DNA of 64,000 nucleotides from Mycolicibacterium phlei. Its GTDB lineage: Bacteria; Actinomycetota; Actinomycetes; Mycobacteriales; Mycobacteriaceae. The stretch spans positions 4,402,001 through 4,466,000 of the forward strand of contig NZ_CP014475.1 of assembly GCF_001583415.1 (NCBI RefSeq), read 5' to 3'. Below are positions 15,816 to 24,858 of this stretch, piece by piece; the stretch's first letter is position 1, and the number at the start of each line of letters is the position of its first letter. A program made the position numbers and the translations under genes. The notes below the pieces were generated by a model. It was not told the DNA's origin and did not search any database. It worked only from the letters and a program-made list of their open reading frames with translations.

Positions 15816-16670
15816 CTACCGTGTCTCCTCCGCCAGCGCGATCAGCGCCGCACGCACCTTGTCCGGGCGCTCGTCGACGATGAAGTGACTGGCCTCCACC
15901 AGCTCCACGGTGTAGTCGTCGGCCCGCGCGGTCTCGGCGGACGCGAGCGACGGATGCAGGGCGGTGTCGCCGACGCCGAACACGCAGCGGATCGGCACCG
16001 TGGCCCGTGGCGCCGGCGTACGACCGCCGGCGGCCAGCTCCCGGACCAGGAACGTCCGGTAGGTGTCCCGGGCCGCCCGCGCCACCACCGGATCCCGGAA
16101 CCGCGACGCGTACACCCACGCCGTCCGACCGTCCAGCGCCGACGCCCGGTGAAACACCCGCCGCACGAACTTCGTCCGTCGCTGCAGCCACCCGCCGATC
16201 GTCGCCATCGGCACCTGGTACCAGAACCGCCACATGTGTGGCAGCAGCACTGTGGGCGGCACCCACGGATGCGCCATGTTCAACGCCAGAAATCCGTCGA
16301 ACCGCTCCGGCGCGGTCAGGATCATCCGGTAGCCGACGAATGCGCCCCAATCGTGACCGATCAAGAGAACCCGTTCGAGGCCCATCGCGTCCATCAGTGC
16401 CAGCACGTCGGCGGCGACGTCGTCCTTGGCCCAGCGGTGCGGCGGCGGACCCGACCACCCGTACCCCGGCAGGTCCGGTGCGATGATGCGCAGCCCCTCC
16501 GGCGGATCGGCGAGTAGATCCCGGTACACCCAGTGATGCTGCGGCCAGCCGTGCAACGCGACAACGGGTCGCCCGTCTGGCGAACCCGCCTCGGTCACAT
16601 GGAAATGCACTCCGCGCGCGTCGATGTAGGAACGCCGCGCGCCGTCTATCGTCGGGGGTCCAGCTGGCAT
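15816..16670 (-). CDS. Alpha/beta hydrolase, epoxide-hydrolase/dehalogenase type
   Basis: A 284-residue hydrolase. The oxyanion-hole motif is HGWPQHHWVY, the nucleophile is the Asp of the elbow IGHDWGAFVG, and the catalytic histidine is in EASHFIVDERPD. An Asp nucleophile with HGWP points to epoxide hydrolases or haloalkane dehalogenases rather than Ser esterases. A cap domain with many aromatic residues (HMWRFWYQVP) lies between. The substrate is unknown. It is divergent from the acyl-CoA synthetase gene with a 48-base gap. Confidence 0.85.
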   Translation of the reverse strand: MPAGPPTIDGARRSYIDARGVHFHVTEAGSPDGRPVVALHGWPQHHWVYRDLLADPPEGLRIIAPDLPGYGWSGPPPHRWAKDDVAADVLALMDAMGLERVLLIGHDWGAFVGYRMILTAPERFDGFLALNMAHPWVPPTVLLPHMWRFWYQVPMATIGGWLQRRTKFVRRVFHRASALDGRTAWVYASRFRDPVVARAARDTYRTFLVRELAAGGRTPAPRATVPIRCVFGVGDTALHPSLASAETARADDYTVELVEASHFIVDERPDKVRAALIALAEETR

Positions 16671-16718
16671 AAGTGGGCACTATAGAGAAGATTTGACGCG
16701 GCACGATAAGTTCTCGGT

Positions 16719-18596
16719 ATGACCGGATACCGCGCCGTCTTCGAGTCCAGTATCAAAGACCCAGCAACCTTCTGGGCCGAGGCCGCACGCGCGGTGACGT
16801 GGACGCGGGAACCCACCAAGATCCTCGACGACTCGAACCCGCCGTTCTACCGCTGGTTTCCCGACGGCGAACTCAACACCTGCGCCAACGCGCTGGACCG
16901 TCACGTCGAGGGCGGTCGCGCCGACCAGGCCGCGCTGATCTACGACTCCCCGGTCACCGACACCAAGCGCACCTACACCTACCGCGAATTGCTCGATGCC
17001 ACAGCCCGTTTCGCCGGTGGGCTGCGCAAGCTGGGCGTCGAGAAGGGCGACCGGGTCGTCATCTACATGCCGATGATCCCCGAGGCGCTCGTCGCGATGC
17101 TGGCCTGCGCGCGGCTCGGCGCGGTGCATTCGGTGGTGTTCGGCGGCTTCGCGGCCCACGAACTCGCCGCCCGCATCGACGACGCCCAGCCGAAGGTGAT
17201 CGTCTCCGCCTCCTGCGGCATCGAACCCAGCCGCACCGTCGCCTACAAGCCGATGCTCGACGCGGCGCTGGAGATGTCCGAACATCCCCCGCACACTTGC
17301 GTTATCAAGCAGCGCGACCATGAGCGCTGCGATCTGATCGAGGGCCGCGACCTGGACTGGGACGAGGTCGCCTCGGCCGACCCTGTCGACCCGGTGCCCG
17401 TCGCCGCGACCGATCCGCTCTACGTCCTCTACACCTCCGGCACCACCGGCAAGCCCAAGGGCATCGTCCGTGACAACGGCGGCTACGCGGTGGCGCTGCT
17501 GTGGAGCCTGCGCAACATCTACGACATCCATCCCGGCGACGTCTTCTGGACCGCGTCCGACGTCGGCTGGGTGGTCGGCCACTCCTACATCGTCTATGCC
17601 CCACTGCTTCTGGGCGCCACCACGGTCATGTACGAGGGCAAGCCGGTCGGCACCCCCGACCCGGGCGCCTTCTGGCGAGTGGCCTCCGAGACCGGTGCCA
17701 AGGCCCTGTTCACGGCGCCGACGGCGGTGCGCGCGATCCGCAAGGAGGATCCCGACGGCGAGCACATCCGCCGCTACGACCTGTCCAAGCTGAAGTACCT
17801 GTTCCAGGCCGGCGAGCGCCTCGACCCCGACACCTACGAGTGGGCGACCGCGAAGCTCGGCATCCCGGTCGTCGACCACTGGTGGCAGACCGAGACCGGC
17901 TGGGCGATCGCCGCCAACCCGATGGGCCTGGACCCGATGCCGATCAAGGCGGGGTCGCCGACGGTGCCGATGCCCGGCTACGACGTGCGCATCCTGCGGC
18001 CCGACGGCACCGAGTGCGACCCCGGCGAAGAGGGCGCGATCTGCATCAGGCTGCCGCTGCCGCCGGGCACCCTGCCGACGCTGTGGGGTGACGACGACCG
18101 GTACGTCTCGTCGTATCTGGAGGAGTACCCCGGCTACTACCTGACCGGCGACGGCGGCTACCTCGACGAGGACGGCTACCTGTTCGTGATGGGCCGCATC
18201 GACGACGTCATCAACGTCGCAGGCCACCGGTTCTCCACCGGCGCCATCGAGGCGGTGCTGGCCACCCACCCGGCGGTCGCCGAGTGCGCGGTCATCGGCG
18301 TCAACGACGAGATCAAGGGCCAGGTGCCGCGGGGGTTCGTGGTGCTCAAGGCGGGCGCCAAGGCCACGGGTCTGGCCGACGAGCTCGTCGCGCTGGTGCG
18401 TGAGAACATCGGCGCCGTAGCGTGTTTCAAGCTCGTCGACGTCGTGCCCGCGCTGCCCAAGACACGATCCGGCAAGATCCTGCGCAAGACCATGCGGGGT
18501 ATCGCGCACGGCAAGGACGAGCCGGTGCCCTCGACCATCGAGGATGCCTCGGTGCTCGACAAGCTGCGGCCGATTCTCGGACGCACCGACAGCTAG
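16719..18596 (+). CDS. prpE: Propionyl/acetyl-CoA synthetase, PrpE-like
   Basis: A 625-residue AMP-forming acyl-CoA synthetase. Reaction: short-chain acid + ATP + CoA to acyl-CoA + AMP + PPi. The N-terminal ACAS_N segment is FWAEAARAVTW, the P-loop is YTSGTTGKPKG, adenylate motifs include WWQTETGW and DGGYLDEDGYLFVMGRIDDVINVAGHR-like sequence, and the catalytic lysine is in KTRSGKILRKT, the site that is acetylated for control in this family. The KGIVRDNGGYAVAL and IYDIHPGDVFW stretches resemble PrpE (propionate) more than Acs. No methylcitrate genes are adjacent. The start ATG fits the family length. Confidence 0.88.
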   Translation: MTGYRAVFESSIKDPATFWAEAARAVTWTREPTKILDDSNPPFYRWFPDGELNTCANALDRHVEGGRADQAALIYDSPVTDTKRTYTYRELLDATARFAGGLRKLGVEKGDRVVIYMPMIPEALVAMLACARLGAVHSVVFGGFAAHELAARIDDAQPKVIVSASCGIEPSRTVAYKPMLDAALEMSEHPPHTCVIKQRDHERCDLIEGRDLDWDEVASADPVDPVPVAATDPLYVLYTSGTTGKPKGIVRDNGGYAVALLWSLRNIYDIHPGDVFWTASDVGWVVGHSYIVYAPLLLGATTVMYEGKPVGTPDPGAFWRVASETGAKALFTAPTAVRAIRKEDPDGEHIRRYDLSKLKYLFQAGERLDPDTYEWATAKLGIPVVDHWWQTETGWAIAANPMGLDPMPIKAGSPTVPMPGYDVRILRPDGTECDPGEEGAICIRLPLPPGTLPTLWGDDDRYVSSYLEEYPGYYLTGDGGYLDEDGYLFVMGRIDDVINVAGHRFSTGAIEAVLATHPAVAECAVIGVNDEIKGQVPRGFVVLKAGAKATGLADELVALVRENIGAVACFKLVDVVPALPKTRSGKILRKTMRGIAHGKDEPVPSTIEDASVLDKLRPILGRTDS

Positions 18597-18618
18597 CGGC
18601 CTATATTCGGAGTACAAC

Positions 18619-18636
18619 GCCCGCCGAGGGGCGGGC
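18619..18636. terminator. Short GC hairpin after prpE
   Basis: A 7-bp perfect GC stem (GCCCGCC and GGCGGGC) with a 4-base loop, 22 bases after the prpE stop and 33 bases before the start of the Cys-rich peptide. It may end prpE transcription; no T-run follows. Confidence 0.4.
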
Positions 18637-18669
18637 AGTACAGCGGGTCAACAAAGGAGTTGAACAGCG

Positions 18670-18777
18670 ATGCGTATCTCTGCGGTCAAGGCCGGCGGCG
18701 GCTGTAACTGTCACTGCAACAAGTGCGATTCCGGGCATCACTGCGGGAACCGCCCGAACTGCAACGTCCAGCGATAG
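18670..18777 (+). CDS. 35-residue Cys/His-rich peptide, metallothionein-like
   Basis: A short gene with a strong AAAGGAG ribosome site 9 bases before the ATG. The product has 6 cysteines (12, 14, 16, 19, 25, 31) and 3 histidines (15, 23, 24) in 35 residues: a basic leader of 8 residues, three glycines, then a CNCHCNKC cluster and HHC. Such density suggests thiolate metal binding, as in metallothioneins. It is not MymT, whose sequence I know to be different. A ZIP-family metal permease lies two genes downstream, which supports metal handling. A modified-peptide precursor is an alternative, but no maturation enzyme is nearby. The open frame and ribosome site are clear; function is inferred. Confidence 0.7.
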   Translation: MRISAVKAGGGCNCHCNKCDSGHHCGNRPNCNVQR

Positions 18778-18853
18778 GACGCGCGCAGCCCGATTAACCC
18801 CGCCGCCATCGGGGTAACCGCTCCGTCAACAGGTTCGAACGACGGAGAGCACG

Positions 18854-19210
18854 ATGGCCAGACCGAAGATCATGGCGGTTCAGGGGGCGGCGGTGATCGC
18901 CGGTGCCGCCCTGATAGTTCTCGGCGTCGTCGGCTTCATCGTCGCGGCCCCACCGGTGTACAGCGTCACCCACATCCTGGTCGGCGTGCTCGGCCTGCTG
19001 CTGGCGCGCACGTACGCGTGGGCGCGGTCCTACCTGCTGTTCGGCGGCGCCGTGTACTTCGCGCTGTGGACCCACGCGATGGTCACCGCGCGGGTCTGGG
19101 ACTGGCTGCTGATGGGCCTGGGGGTGACCCTGGTCCTGCTGGCGGTGACACTGGCCGGCCAGCGCGATCCGACCAAGCGGCACCGGCGGGGCCGCAGGAT
19201 TCGCGCCTAG
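18854..19210 (+). CDS. DUF4383-type four-helix membrane protein
   Basis: A 118-residue integral membrane protein with four predicted helices: an N-terminal GAAVIAGAALIVLGVVGFIV, a helix around ILVGVLGLLLA, one around LLFGGAVYFALW and a last WDWLLMGLGVTLVLLAV, ending in a basic tail (KRHRRGRRIRA). It resembles the DUF4383 family common in actinobacteria, whose role is unknown. It is 9 bases upstream of the ZIP gene and so probably cotranscribed with it. Confidence 0.75.
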   Translation: MARPKIMAVQGAAVIAGAALIVLGVVGFIVAAPPVYSVTHILVGVLGLLLARTYAWARSYLLFGGAVYFALWTHAMVTARVWDWLLMGLGVTLVLLAVTLAGQRDPTKRHRRGRRIRA

Positions 19211-19219
19211 GCTCACGGT

Positions 19220-19921
19220 GTGCCCACCGCGCTGCTGTGGGGCGCTGTCGCGGCGTCGTCGCTGATCGTCGGGGCGGTCGCAGGAGTCGTCCGCGACTGG
19301 CACCCGCGGCTGATCGGGCTGGTTCTCGGGTTCGGTGCCGGCGCCCTGGTGGCCAGCATCTCTTTCGAGTTGGCTGAAGAGGGTTTTCAGGTCGGCGGCG
19401 CACTTCCCGTCGCGGCCGGTCTGGCCGTCGGCGGACTGCTGTTCTACCTCGCTGACCTCGGTGTGATCCGGCTGGGCGGCCGCGGCGGACAGGCCGGCCT
19501 GCCGCTGGCGCTGGGCGCGCTGCTCGACGGTATCCCCGAGCAGGCGGTGCTGGGGATCGGGGTCGCGAGCGCTGGAGCGGTGAGCATTTCACTGCTGGTC
19601 GCGATCTTCGTCTCCAACCTGCCCGAGGCGATCGGATCCGCCGACGACCTCAAGCGTGCCGGCCGGCCCGCATCCCACATCCTGGCGGGATGGTCCGCCG
19701 TCGCCGCGATGTGTGTGGCGGCCACCGCGGCGGGATACCTGCTCCAGGCGTTCGCGGGAAATGAATTCCAGGGCGGCATCGACGGTTTCGCGGCAGGCGC
19801 ACTGCTCGTCATGCTGGTGACGTCGATGATTCCCGAGTCCACGGAGAAAGCGGGGCGTCAGGCGGGCCTCGCCGCGGTGCTCGGGTTCGCCGTAGCGGCC
19901 GGCCTGTCCCTGAGCCGGTGA
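19220..19921 (+). CDS. ZIP-family divalent metal permease
   Basis: A 233-residue transporter with about 8 helices. ZIP-type metal-site motifs are present in two neighbouring helices: GALLDGIPEQAVLGIG and FVSNLPEAIGSADD, the counterparts of the HN..E and ..NxPE signatures. ZIP proteins move zinc, iron or manganese into the cytoplasm. The variable loop has no His run, and the selectivity cannot be told. It starts with a GTG 9 bases after the DUF4383 gene. The Cys-rich peptide 440 bases upstream makes a metal uptake/storage pairing possible. Confidence 0.8.
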   Translation: MPTALLWGAVAASSLIVGAVAGVVRDWHPRLIGLVLGFGAGALVASISFELAEEGFQVGGALPVAAGLAVGGLLFYLADLGVIRLGGRGGQAGLPLALGALLDGIPEQAVLGIGVASAGAVSISLLVAIFVSNLPEAIGSADDLKRAGRPASHILAGWSAVAAMCVAATAAGYLLQAFAGNEFQGGIDGFAAGALLVMLVTSMIPESTEKAGRQAGLAAVLGFAVAAGLSLSR

Positions 19922-19984
19922 ACCCCGCGAGACACATTGCGCCAAATCGACAAATCCGGCACCGGTTCGTGCTTGTCTGGATGA

Positions 19985-21202
19985 GTGACTACGGCGGCTG
20001 CGCCGGACACCGATTCCCGACGCGGAATCAACCTCGCACTGGCCACCTGGGTCAGTGCCATCAACTTCTGGGCCTGGAACATGATCGGCCCGCTGTCCAC
20101 CACCTACGCCTCCGACCTGCGGCTGAGCAGTACCGACGCGTCGATCCTGGTGGCCACCCCGATTCTGGTCGGCGCCGTCGGCCGGGTCCCGATCGGCGCG
20201 CTGACCGACCGTTACGGCGGGCGCGTCATGTTCATCGCGATCTCGCTGGCCTCGATCCCCCCTGTGCTGGCCGTCGGCGCAGCGGGCGCGGCGGGCTCCT
20301 ACCCGATGCTGGTGGTGTTCGGGTTCTTCCTCGGCATCGCAGGCACCATCTTCGCCGTCGGGATCCCGTTCGCCAACAACTGGTATGAACCGGCCCGTCG
20401 CGGCTTCGCCACCGGCGTGTTCGGCATGGGCATGGTGGGCACCGCGCTGTCGGCGTTCTTCACGCCGCGGCTGGTGAACTCGTTCGGGCTGCTCACCACC
20501 CACATACTCATCGCGCTGGCGCTCGCGGCCACGGCGGCGCTGTGCATCGCCGTCATGCGGGACTCGCCCGCCTTCACAGCCAACACCGACCCGGTGGTGC
20601 CGAAGCTCAAGGCGGCGGCCAGGCTCGGTGTGACCTGGGAGATGTCGCTGCTGTACGCGATCGTGTTCGGCGGCTTCGTCGCGTTCAGCAACTACCTGCC
20701 CACCTACATCAAGACCATCTACGGGTTCTCGCCCGTCGACGCCGGTGCGCGCACCGCGGGGTTCGCGCTCGCGGCGGTGCTGGCACGCCCGGTCGGCGGT
20801 GCACTGTCGGACCGGATCCCCCCGAAGTACGTGGTGCTCACGTCGTTCGCCGGTACCGCCGTCACCGCGTTCGTCGCGGTGTTCCAGCCGCCGCCCGACG
20901 TGTGGTCGGCGGCGACGTTCATCGCGCTGGCGGTGTTCCTCGGCATCGGCACCGGCGGGGTGTTCGCCTGGGTGGCGCGCCGCAGCCCCGCCCAGTCGGT
21001 GGGGTCGGTCACCGGAATCGTGGCCGCCGCAGGCGGTTTGGGCGGCTACTTCCCGCCTCTGGTGATGGGTGCGACGTACAACGCCGACCAGAACCACTAC
21101 ACCGTGGGACTGTTGCTGCTGGTCGCGACCGCGGTGATCGCGTTCGTCTACGTGGCGGTGAAACTGCACGCCCACGAACCCCGGCAGAAGGCACCGACAT
21201 GA
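19985..21202 (+). CDS. narK: Nitrate/nitrite antiporter, NarK type (MFS)
   Basis: A 405-residue major-facilitator protein with 12 hydrophobic helices. NarK-family motifs: FWAWNMIGPLS in the first helix, RVPIGALTDRYGGR (MFS loop 2-3), and the nitrate signature FGFFLGIAGTIFAVGIPFANNWY; a second G-rich signature is MGMVGTALSAFF. It brings nitrate in and exports nitrite for the reductase encoded downstream. Its stop overlaps the narG start (ATGA), so it is translationally coupled. The start is the GTG at 19985. In M. tuberculosis the counterpart narK2 is under DosR; no clear box is visible in the 63 bases upstream here. Confidence 0.93.
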   Translation: MTTAAAPDTDSRRGINLALATWVSAINFWAWNMIGPLSTTYASDLRLSSTDASILVATPILVGAVGRVPIGALTDRYGGRVMFIAISLASIPPVLAVGAAGAAGSYPMLVVFGFFLGIAGTIFAVGIPFANNWYEPARRGFATGVFGMGMVGTALSAFFTPRLVNSFGLLTTHILIALALAATAALCIAVMRDSPAFTANTDPVVPKLKAAARLGVTWEMSLLYAIVFGGFVAFSNYLPTYIKTIYGFSPVDAGARTAGFALAAVLARPVGGALSDRIPPKYVVLTSFAGTAVTAFVAVFQPPPDVWSAATFIALAVFLGIGTGGVFAWVARRSPAQSVGSVTGIVAAAGGLGGYFPPLVMGATYNADQNHYTVGLLLLVATAVIAFVYVAVKLHAHEPRQKAPT

Positions 21203-24200
21203 GCGGGGCGGGCGGCCGGATCGAGGAACTGCTGCAGCGCAGCGGCCGGTTCTTCACGCCCGGCGAGTTCTCCGCGGACGGCCGTACCGTAACCCGCCAC
21301 GGCGGCCGCGACGGCGACGTGTTCTACCGCGACCGCTGGAGCCACGACAAGGTCGTGCGCTCCACCCACGGCGTCAACTGCACGGGGTCGTGTTCGTGGA
21401 AGATCTACGTCAAGGACGGCATCATCACCTGGGAGACGCAGGAGACCGACTATCCGTCCGTCGGCCCCGACCGCCCCGAGTACGAACCGCGCGGCTGCCC
21501 GCGCGGGGCCGCGTTCTCCTGGTACACCTACTCCCCCACCCGGGTCCGTTACCCGTACGCGCGCGGACTGCTGGTCGAGATGTACCGGGAGGCGAAGTCC
21601 CGGGTCCGCGATCCGGTCTTGGCGTGGGCCGAGATTCAGAACGACCCCGAGCGCCGTCGCCGCTACCAACGTGCCCGCGGCAAGGGTGGTCTGGTGCGGA
21701 TCACGTGGGCCGAGGCCACCGAGATGATCGCCGCCGCACACGTTCACACGATCAAGACCTACGGGCCCGACCGCGTCGCCGGGTTCTCCCCGATTCCCGC
21801 GATGTCGATGGTCAGCCATGCCGCGGGCTCGCGGTTCATCGAGCTGATCGGCGGGGCGATGACGTCGTTCTACGACTGGTACGCCGACCTGCCGGTGGCC
21901 TCGCCGCAGGTGTTCGGCGACCAGACCGACGTGCCCGAGTCCGGAGACTGGTGGGACGCCGCGTATCTCATGATGTGGGGTTCCAACGTGCCCGTCACCC
22001 GGACCCCCGACGCGCACTGGATGGCCGAGGTCCGCTACCGCGGCACCAAGGTCGTCACCGTCAGCCCCGACTACGCCGACAACACGAAGTTCGCCGACGA
22101 GTGGATGCCCTGCGCGGCGGGCACCGACGGTGCGCTGGCGATGGCGATGGGTCACGTCATTCTGTCGGAGTTCTTTGTCCGCAAACGGATCCCGTTCTTC
22201 GTCGACTATGTGCGCCAGTACACCGATCTTCCGTTCCTGGTCAAGCTCGAAGCGCGCGACGGCCGGCTGGTCCCCGGCAAGAACCTGACCGCCGCCGACC
22301 TCGGCCACGACGTCCAGAACGCGGCCTTCAAACCGGTGCTGCTCGACGGCCGGACCGGTGAGGCGGTGGCGCCGCACGGCTCGCTGGGCTTCCGGTTCGG
22401 CGACGACGGGGTGGGCAGGTGGAACCTCGATCTCGGTGACATCGCGCCCGCGCTGACGGTCGAAGGCGGTGAGGTCGCGGCAATCGCGTTGCCGCGCTTC
22501 GACACCCTCGACGGTCACGGGGAGACGCTCGAGCGCGGGGTACCGGTGCGCCGGGTCGGCGGGCACCTGGTGTGCACGGTGTTCGACCTGATGCTCGCGC
22601 AGTACGGGGTGGCGCGGCCGGGCCTGCCAGGCGACTGGCCCACCGGCTACGACGACGACGCCCGCCCGTACACCCCGGCGTGGCAGGAGGCGATCACCGG
22701 GGTGTCGGCGGCGCAGGCGGAGCGCATCGCCAAGGAGTTCGCCCGCAACGCCGAGGAGTCCGGCGGCCGGTCGATGATCATCATGGGCGCGGGCATCTGC
22801 CAGTGGTTCCACGGCGACGCCACCTACCGGGCTGTCCTGGCGTTGCTGCTGTTGACCGGCTCGATGGGCCGAAACGGCGGCGGCTGGGCGCATTACGTCG
22901 GCCAGGAGAAGTGCCGCCCGGTCACCGGCTGGGCGACGATGGCGATGGCCACCGACTGGTCGCGCCCGCCACGGCAGATGGCGGGCACCTCGTACTGGTA
23001 TGTGCACACCGACCAGTGGCGCTACGACGGCTACCGCGCCGACGCGCTGGCCAGCCCGCTGGGCCGTGGCCGGTTCCGCGGCAGGCACACGATGGACGTG
23101 CTGGCCGCGGCGGCGGCGATGGGCTGGACCCCGTTCTTCCCGCAGTTCGACCGCTCCAGCCTCGACGTCGCCGACGAGGCCGCCGAAGCGGGCCGGGACG
23201 CCGGCGAGTACGTGGCCGAGCAGTTGGTGTCGGGCCGGCTGCGGCTGGCGATCACCGATCCCGACGATCCGCGCAACTGGCCGCGGGTGCTCAGCGTGTG
23301 GCGGGCGAACCTGCTCGGCTCGTCGAGCAAGGGCAACGAGTACTTCCTGCGCCACCTGCTGGGCACCGACTCGAACCTGCAGGCGACACCGACCCAGGTG
23401 CGGCCCGACGACGTCGCCTGGGACGGCGACATCCCCGAGGGCAAACTCGACCTGCTGTTGTCGATCGACTTCCGGATGACCTCGACGACGCTGCTGTCCG
23501 ACATCGTGCTGCCCGCGGCGACCTGGTACGAGAAGGCAGACCTGTCCAGCACCGACATGCACCCCTACGTGCACGCGTTCACCGCCGCGATCGACCCGCC
23601 GTGGGAGACCCGGTCGGACTACGAGGCGTTCGGCGCGATCGCCCGCGCGTTCAGCGCCCTGGCGGCCAAGCACCTGGGGGTCCGCCGTGACGTCGTCCTC
23701 GGCACCCTGCTGCACGACTCCCCCGGCGCCATGGCGTATCCCGCTGGCAGCGAACATGATTGGCGCGCCACCGGGGAGACCCCCGTGCCCGGCAGGACCA
23801 TGGGGCCGGTGACGGTCGTCGAACGCGACTACCCCGCCATCGCCGACAAGTGGGCCAGTCTCGGACCGCTGGTGGACAAGCTCGGGGTCACCACCAAGGG
23901 TGTGACGACCTGGCCGGTGCGGGAGACCGCCGAACTGGCCAAGAGGTTCGGGGTCTTCGACTCCGGTGTGGCGGCGGGCCGCCCGGCGATCACCACCGCC
24001 GAACGGATGGCCGACGTGATCCTGGCGCTGTCCGGCACCTCCAACGGCCGCCTCGCCGTGGAGGGGTTCGGGGAGCTGGAGAAGCGCACCGGCCGCCGGC
24101 TGCGACACCTGGCCGAGGGCAGCGAGGAACGCCGAATCACCTACGCCGACGCCCAGGCCCGCCCGGTTCCGGTGATCACCAGTGCTGAATGGTCGGGCAG

Positions 24201-24858
24201 CGAGACCGGTGGCCGCCGCTACGCGCCGTTCACCGTGAACATCGAGGAGCTCAAACCGTTCCACACGCTCACCGGGCGGATGCACTTCTACGTCGACCAC
24301 GACTGGATCGAGGAGCTCGGCGAGCAGCTGCCCATCTACCGGCCGCCGCTGGACATGGCCCGGTTGTTCGGGGAGCCGACGCTCGGGTCCGGTGAGGTCG
24401 GGCTGACGGTGCGCTACCTGACCCCGCACTCGAAGTGGTCGATCCACTCCGAGTACCAGGACAACCTGCTGATGCTGTCGCTGTCGCGGGGCGGGCCCAC
24501 GATGTGGATGAGCGGCGCCGACGCGGCGAAGATCGGTGTGCGCGACAACGACTGGGTCGAGGCGGTGAACCGCAACGGTGTGCTGGTGTGCCGGGCGATC
24601 GTGTCGCACCGGATGCCCGAGGGCGTGGTGTTCGTCTACCACGCGCAGGAGCGCACCATCGACGTGCCGTTGACCGAGACCACGGGACGCCGCGGCGGCA
24701 TCCACAACGCGCTGACCCGGCTGCTGATCAAGCCGAGCCACCTGGCAGGCGGGTACGCGCAGAACACGTTCGCGTTCAACTACCTCGGCCCGACCGGAAA
24801 CCAGCGCGACGAGGTGACGGTGGTGCGCCGTCGCAGCCAGGAGGTGAGATACCAGTGA
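21199..24858 (+). CDS. narG: Respiratory nitrate reductase alpha subunit
   Basis: The 1219-residue molybdenum catalytic subunit, which reduces nitrate to nitrite at the cytoplasmic side of the membrane. The N-terminal FS0 [4Fe-4S] site is HGVNCTGSC with the later cysteine in EPRGCPRGA; the Mo-ligand aspartate lies in FYDWYADLP. The molybdopterin motifs GSNVPVTRTPDAH, TVSPDYADNTKFADEW and the C-terminal KWSIHSEYQDNLLMLSLSRGGP are standard NarG. Length is normal (family about 1230). The start is the ATG overlapping the narK stop; the same frame extends far upstream only as an antisense-like shadow of narK. Confidence 0.97.
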   Translation: MSGAGGRIEELLQRSGRFFTPGEFSADGRTVTRHGGRDGDVFYRDRWSHDKVVRSTHGVNCTGSCSWKIYVKDGIITWETQETDYPSVGPDRPEYEPRGCPRGAAFSWYTYSPTRVRYPYARGLLVEMYREAKSRVRDPVLAWAEIQNDPERRRRYQRARGKGGLVRITWAEATEMIAAAHVHTIKTYGPDRVAGFSPIPAMSMVSHAAGSRFIELIGGAMTSFYDWYADLPVASPQVFGDQTDVPESGDWWDAAYLMMWGSNVPVTRTPDAHWMAEVRYRGTKVVTVSPDYADNTKFADEWMPCAAGTDGALAMAMGHVILSEFFVRKRIPFFVDYVRQYTDLPFLVKLEARDGRLVPGKNLTAADLGHDVQNAAFKPVLLDGRTGEAVAPHGSLGFRFGDDGVGRWNLDLGDIAPALTVEGGEVAAIALPRFDTLDGHGETLERGVPVRRVGGHLVCTVFDLMLAQYGVARPGLPGDWPTGYDDDARPYTPAWQEAITGVSAAQAERIAKEFARNAEESGGRSMIIMGAGICQWFHGDATYRAVLALLLLTGSMGRNGGGWAHYVGQEKCRPVTGWATMAMATDWSRPPRQMAGTSYWYVHTDQWRYDGYRADALASPLGRGRFRGRHTMDVLAAAAAMGWTPFFPQFDRSSLDVADEAAEAGRDAGEYVAEQLVSGRLRLAITDPDDPRNWPRVLSVWRANLLGSSSKGNEYFLRHLLGTDSNLQATPTQVRPDDVAWDGDIPEGKLDLLLSIDFRMTSTTLLSDIVLPAATWYEKADLSSTDMHPYVHAFTAAIDPPWETRSDYEAFGAIARAFSALAAKHLGVRRDVVLGTLLHDSPGAMAYPAGSEHDWRATGETPVPGRTMGPVTVVERDYPAIADKWASLGPLVDKLGVTTKGVTTWPVRETAELAKRFGVFDSGVAAGRPAITTAERMADVILALSGTSNGRLAVEGFGELEKRTGRRLRHLAEGSEERRITYADAQARPVPVITSAEWSGSETGGRRYAPFTVNIEELKPFHTLTGRMHFYVDHDWIEELGEQLPIYRPPLDMARLFGEPTLGSGEVGLTVRYLTPHSKWSIHSEYQDNLLMLSLSRGGPTMWMSGADAAKIGVRDNDWVEAVNRNGVLVCRAIVSHRMPEGVVFVYHAQERTIDVPLTETTGRRGGIHNALTRLLIKPSHLAGGYAQNTFAFNYLGPTGNQRDEVTVVRRRSQEVRYQ

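Noticed and set aside
18670..18777. Assignment of the Cys-rich peptide as MymT
   Set aside because: Length and cysteine spacing differ from the M. tuberculosis MymT that I know; only the general metallothionein character is supported.
20542..21198. Upstream extension of the narG frame
   Set aside because: It lies entirely within narK in another frame and has no NarG similarity; the coupled ATG at 21199 begins the real protein.
21148..24741. Very long open frame on the minus strand opposite narG
   Set aside because: Composition is Arg/His/Gln/Val-rich without domains, and it mirrors narG codons exactly; such antisense frames are common in high-G+C DNA.
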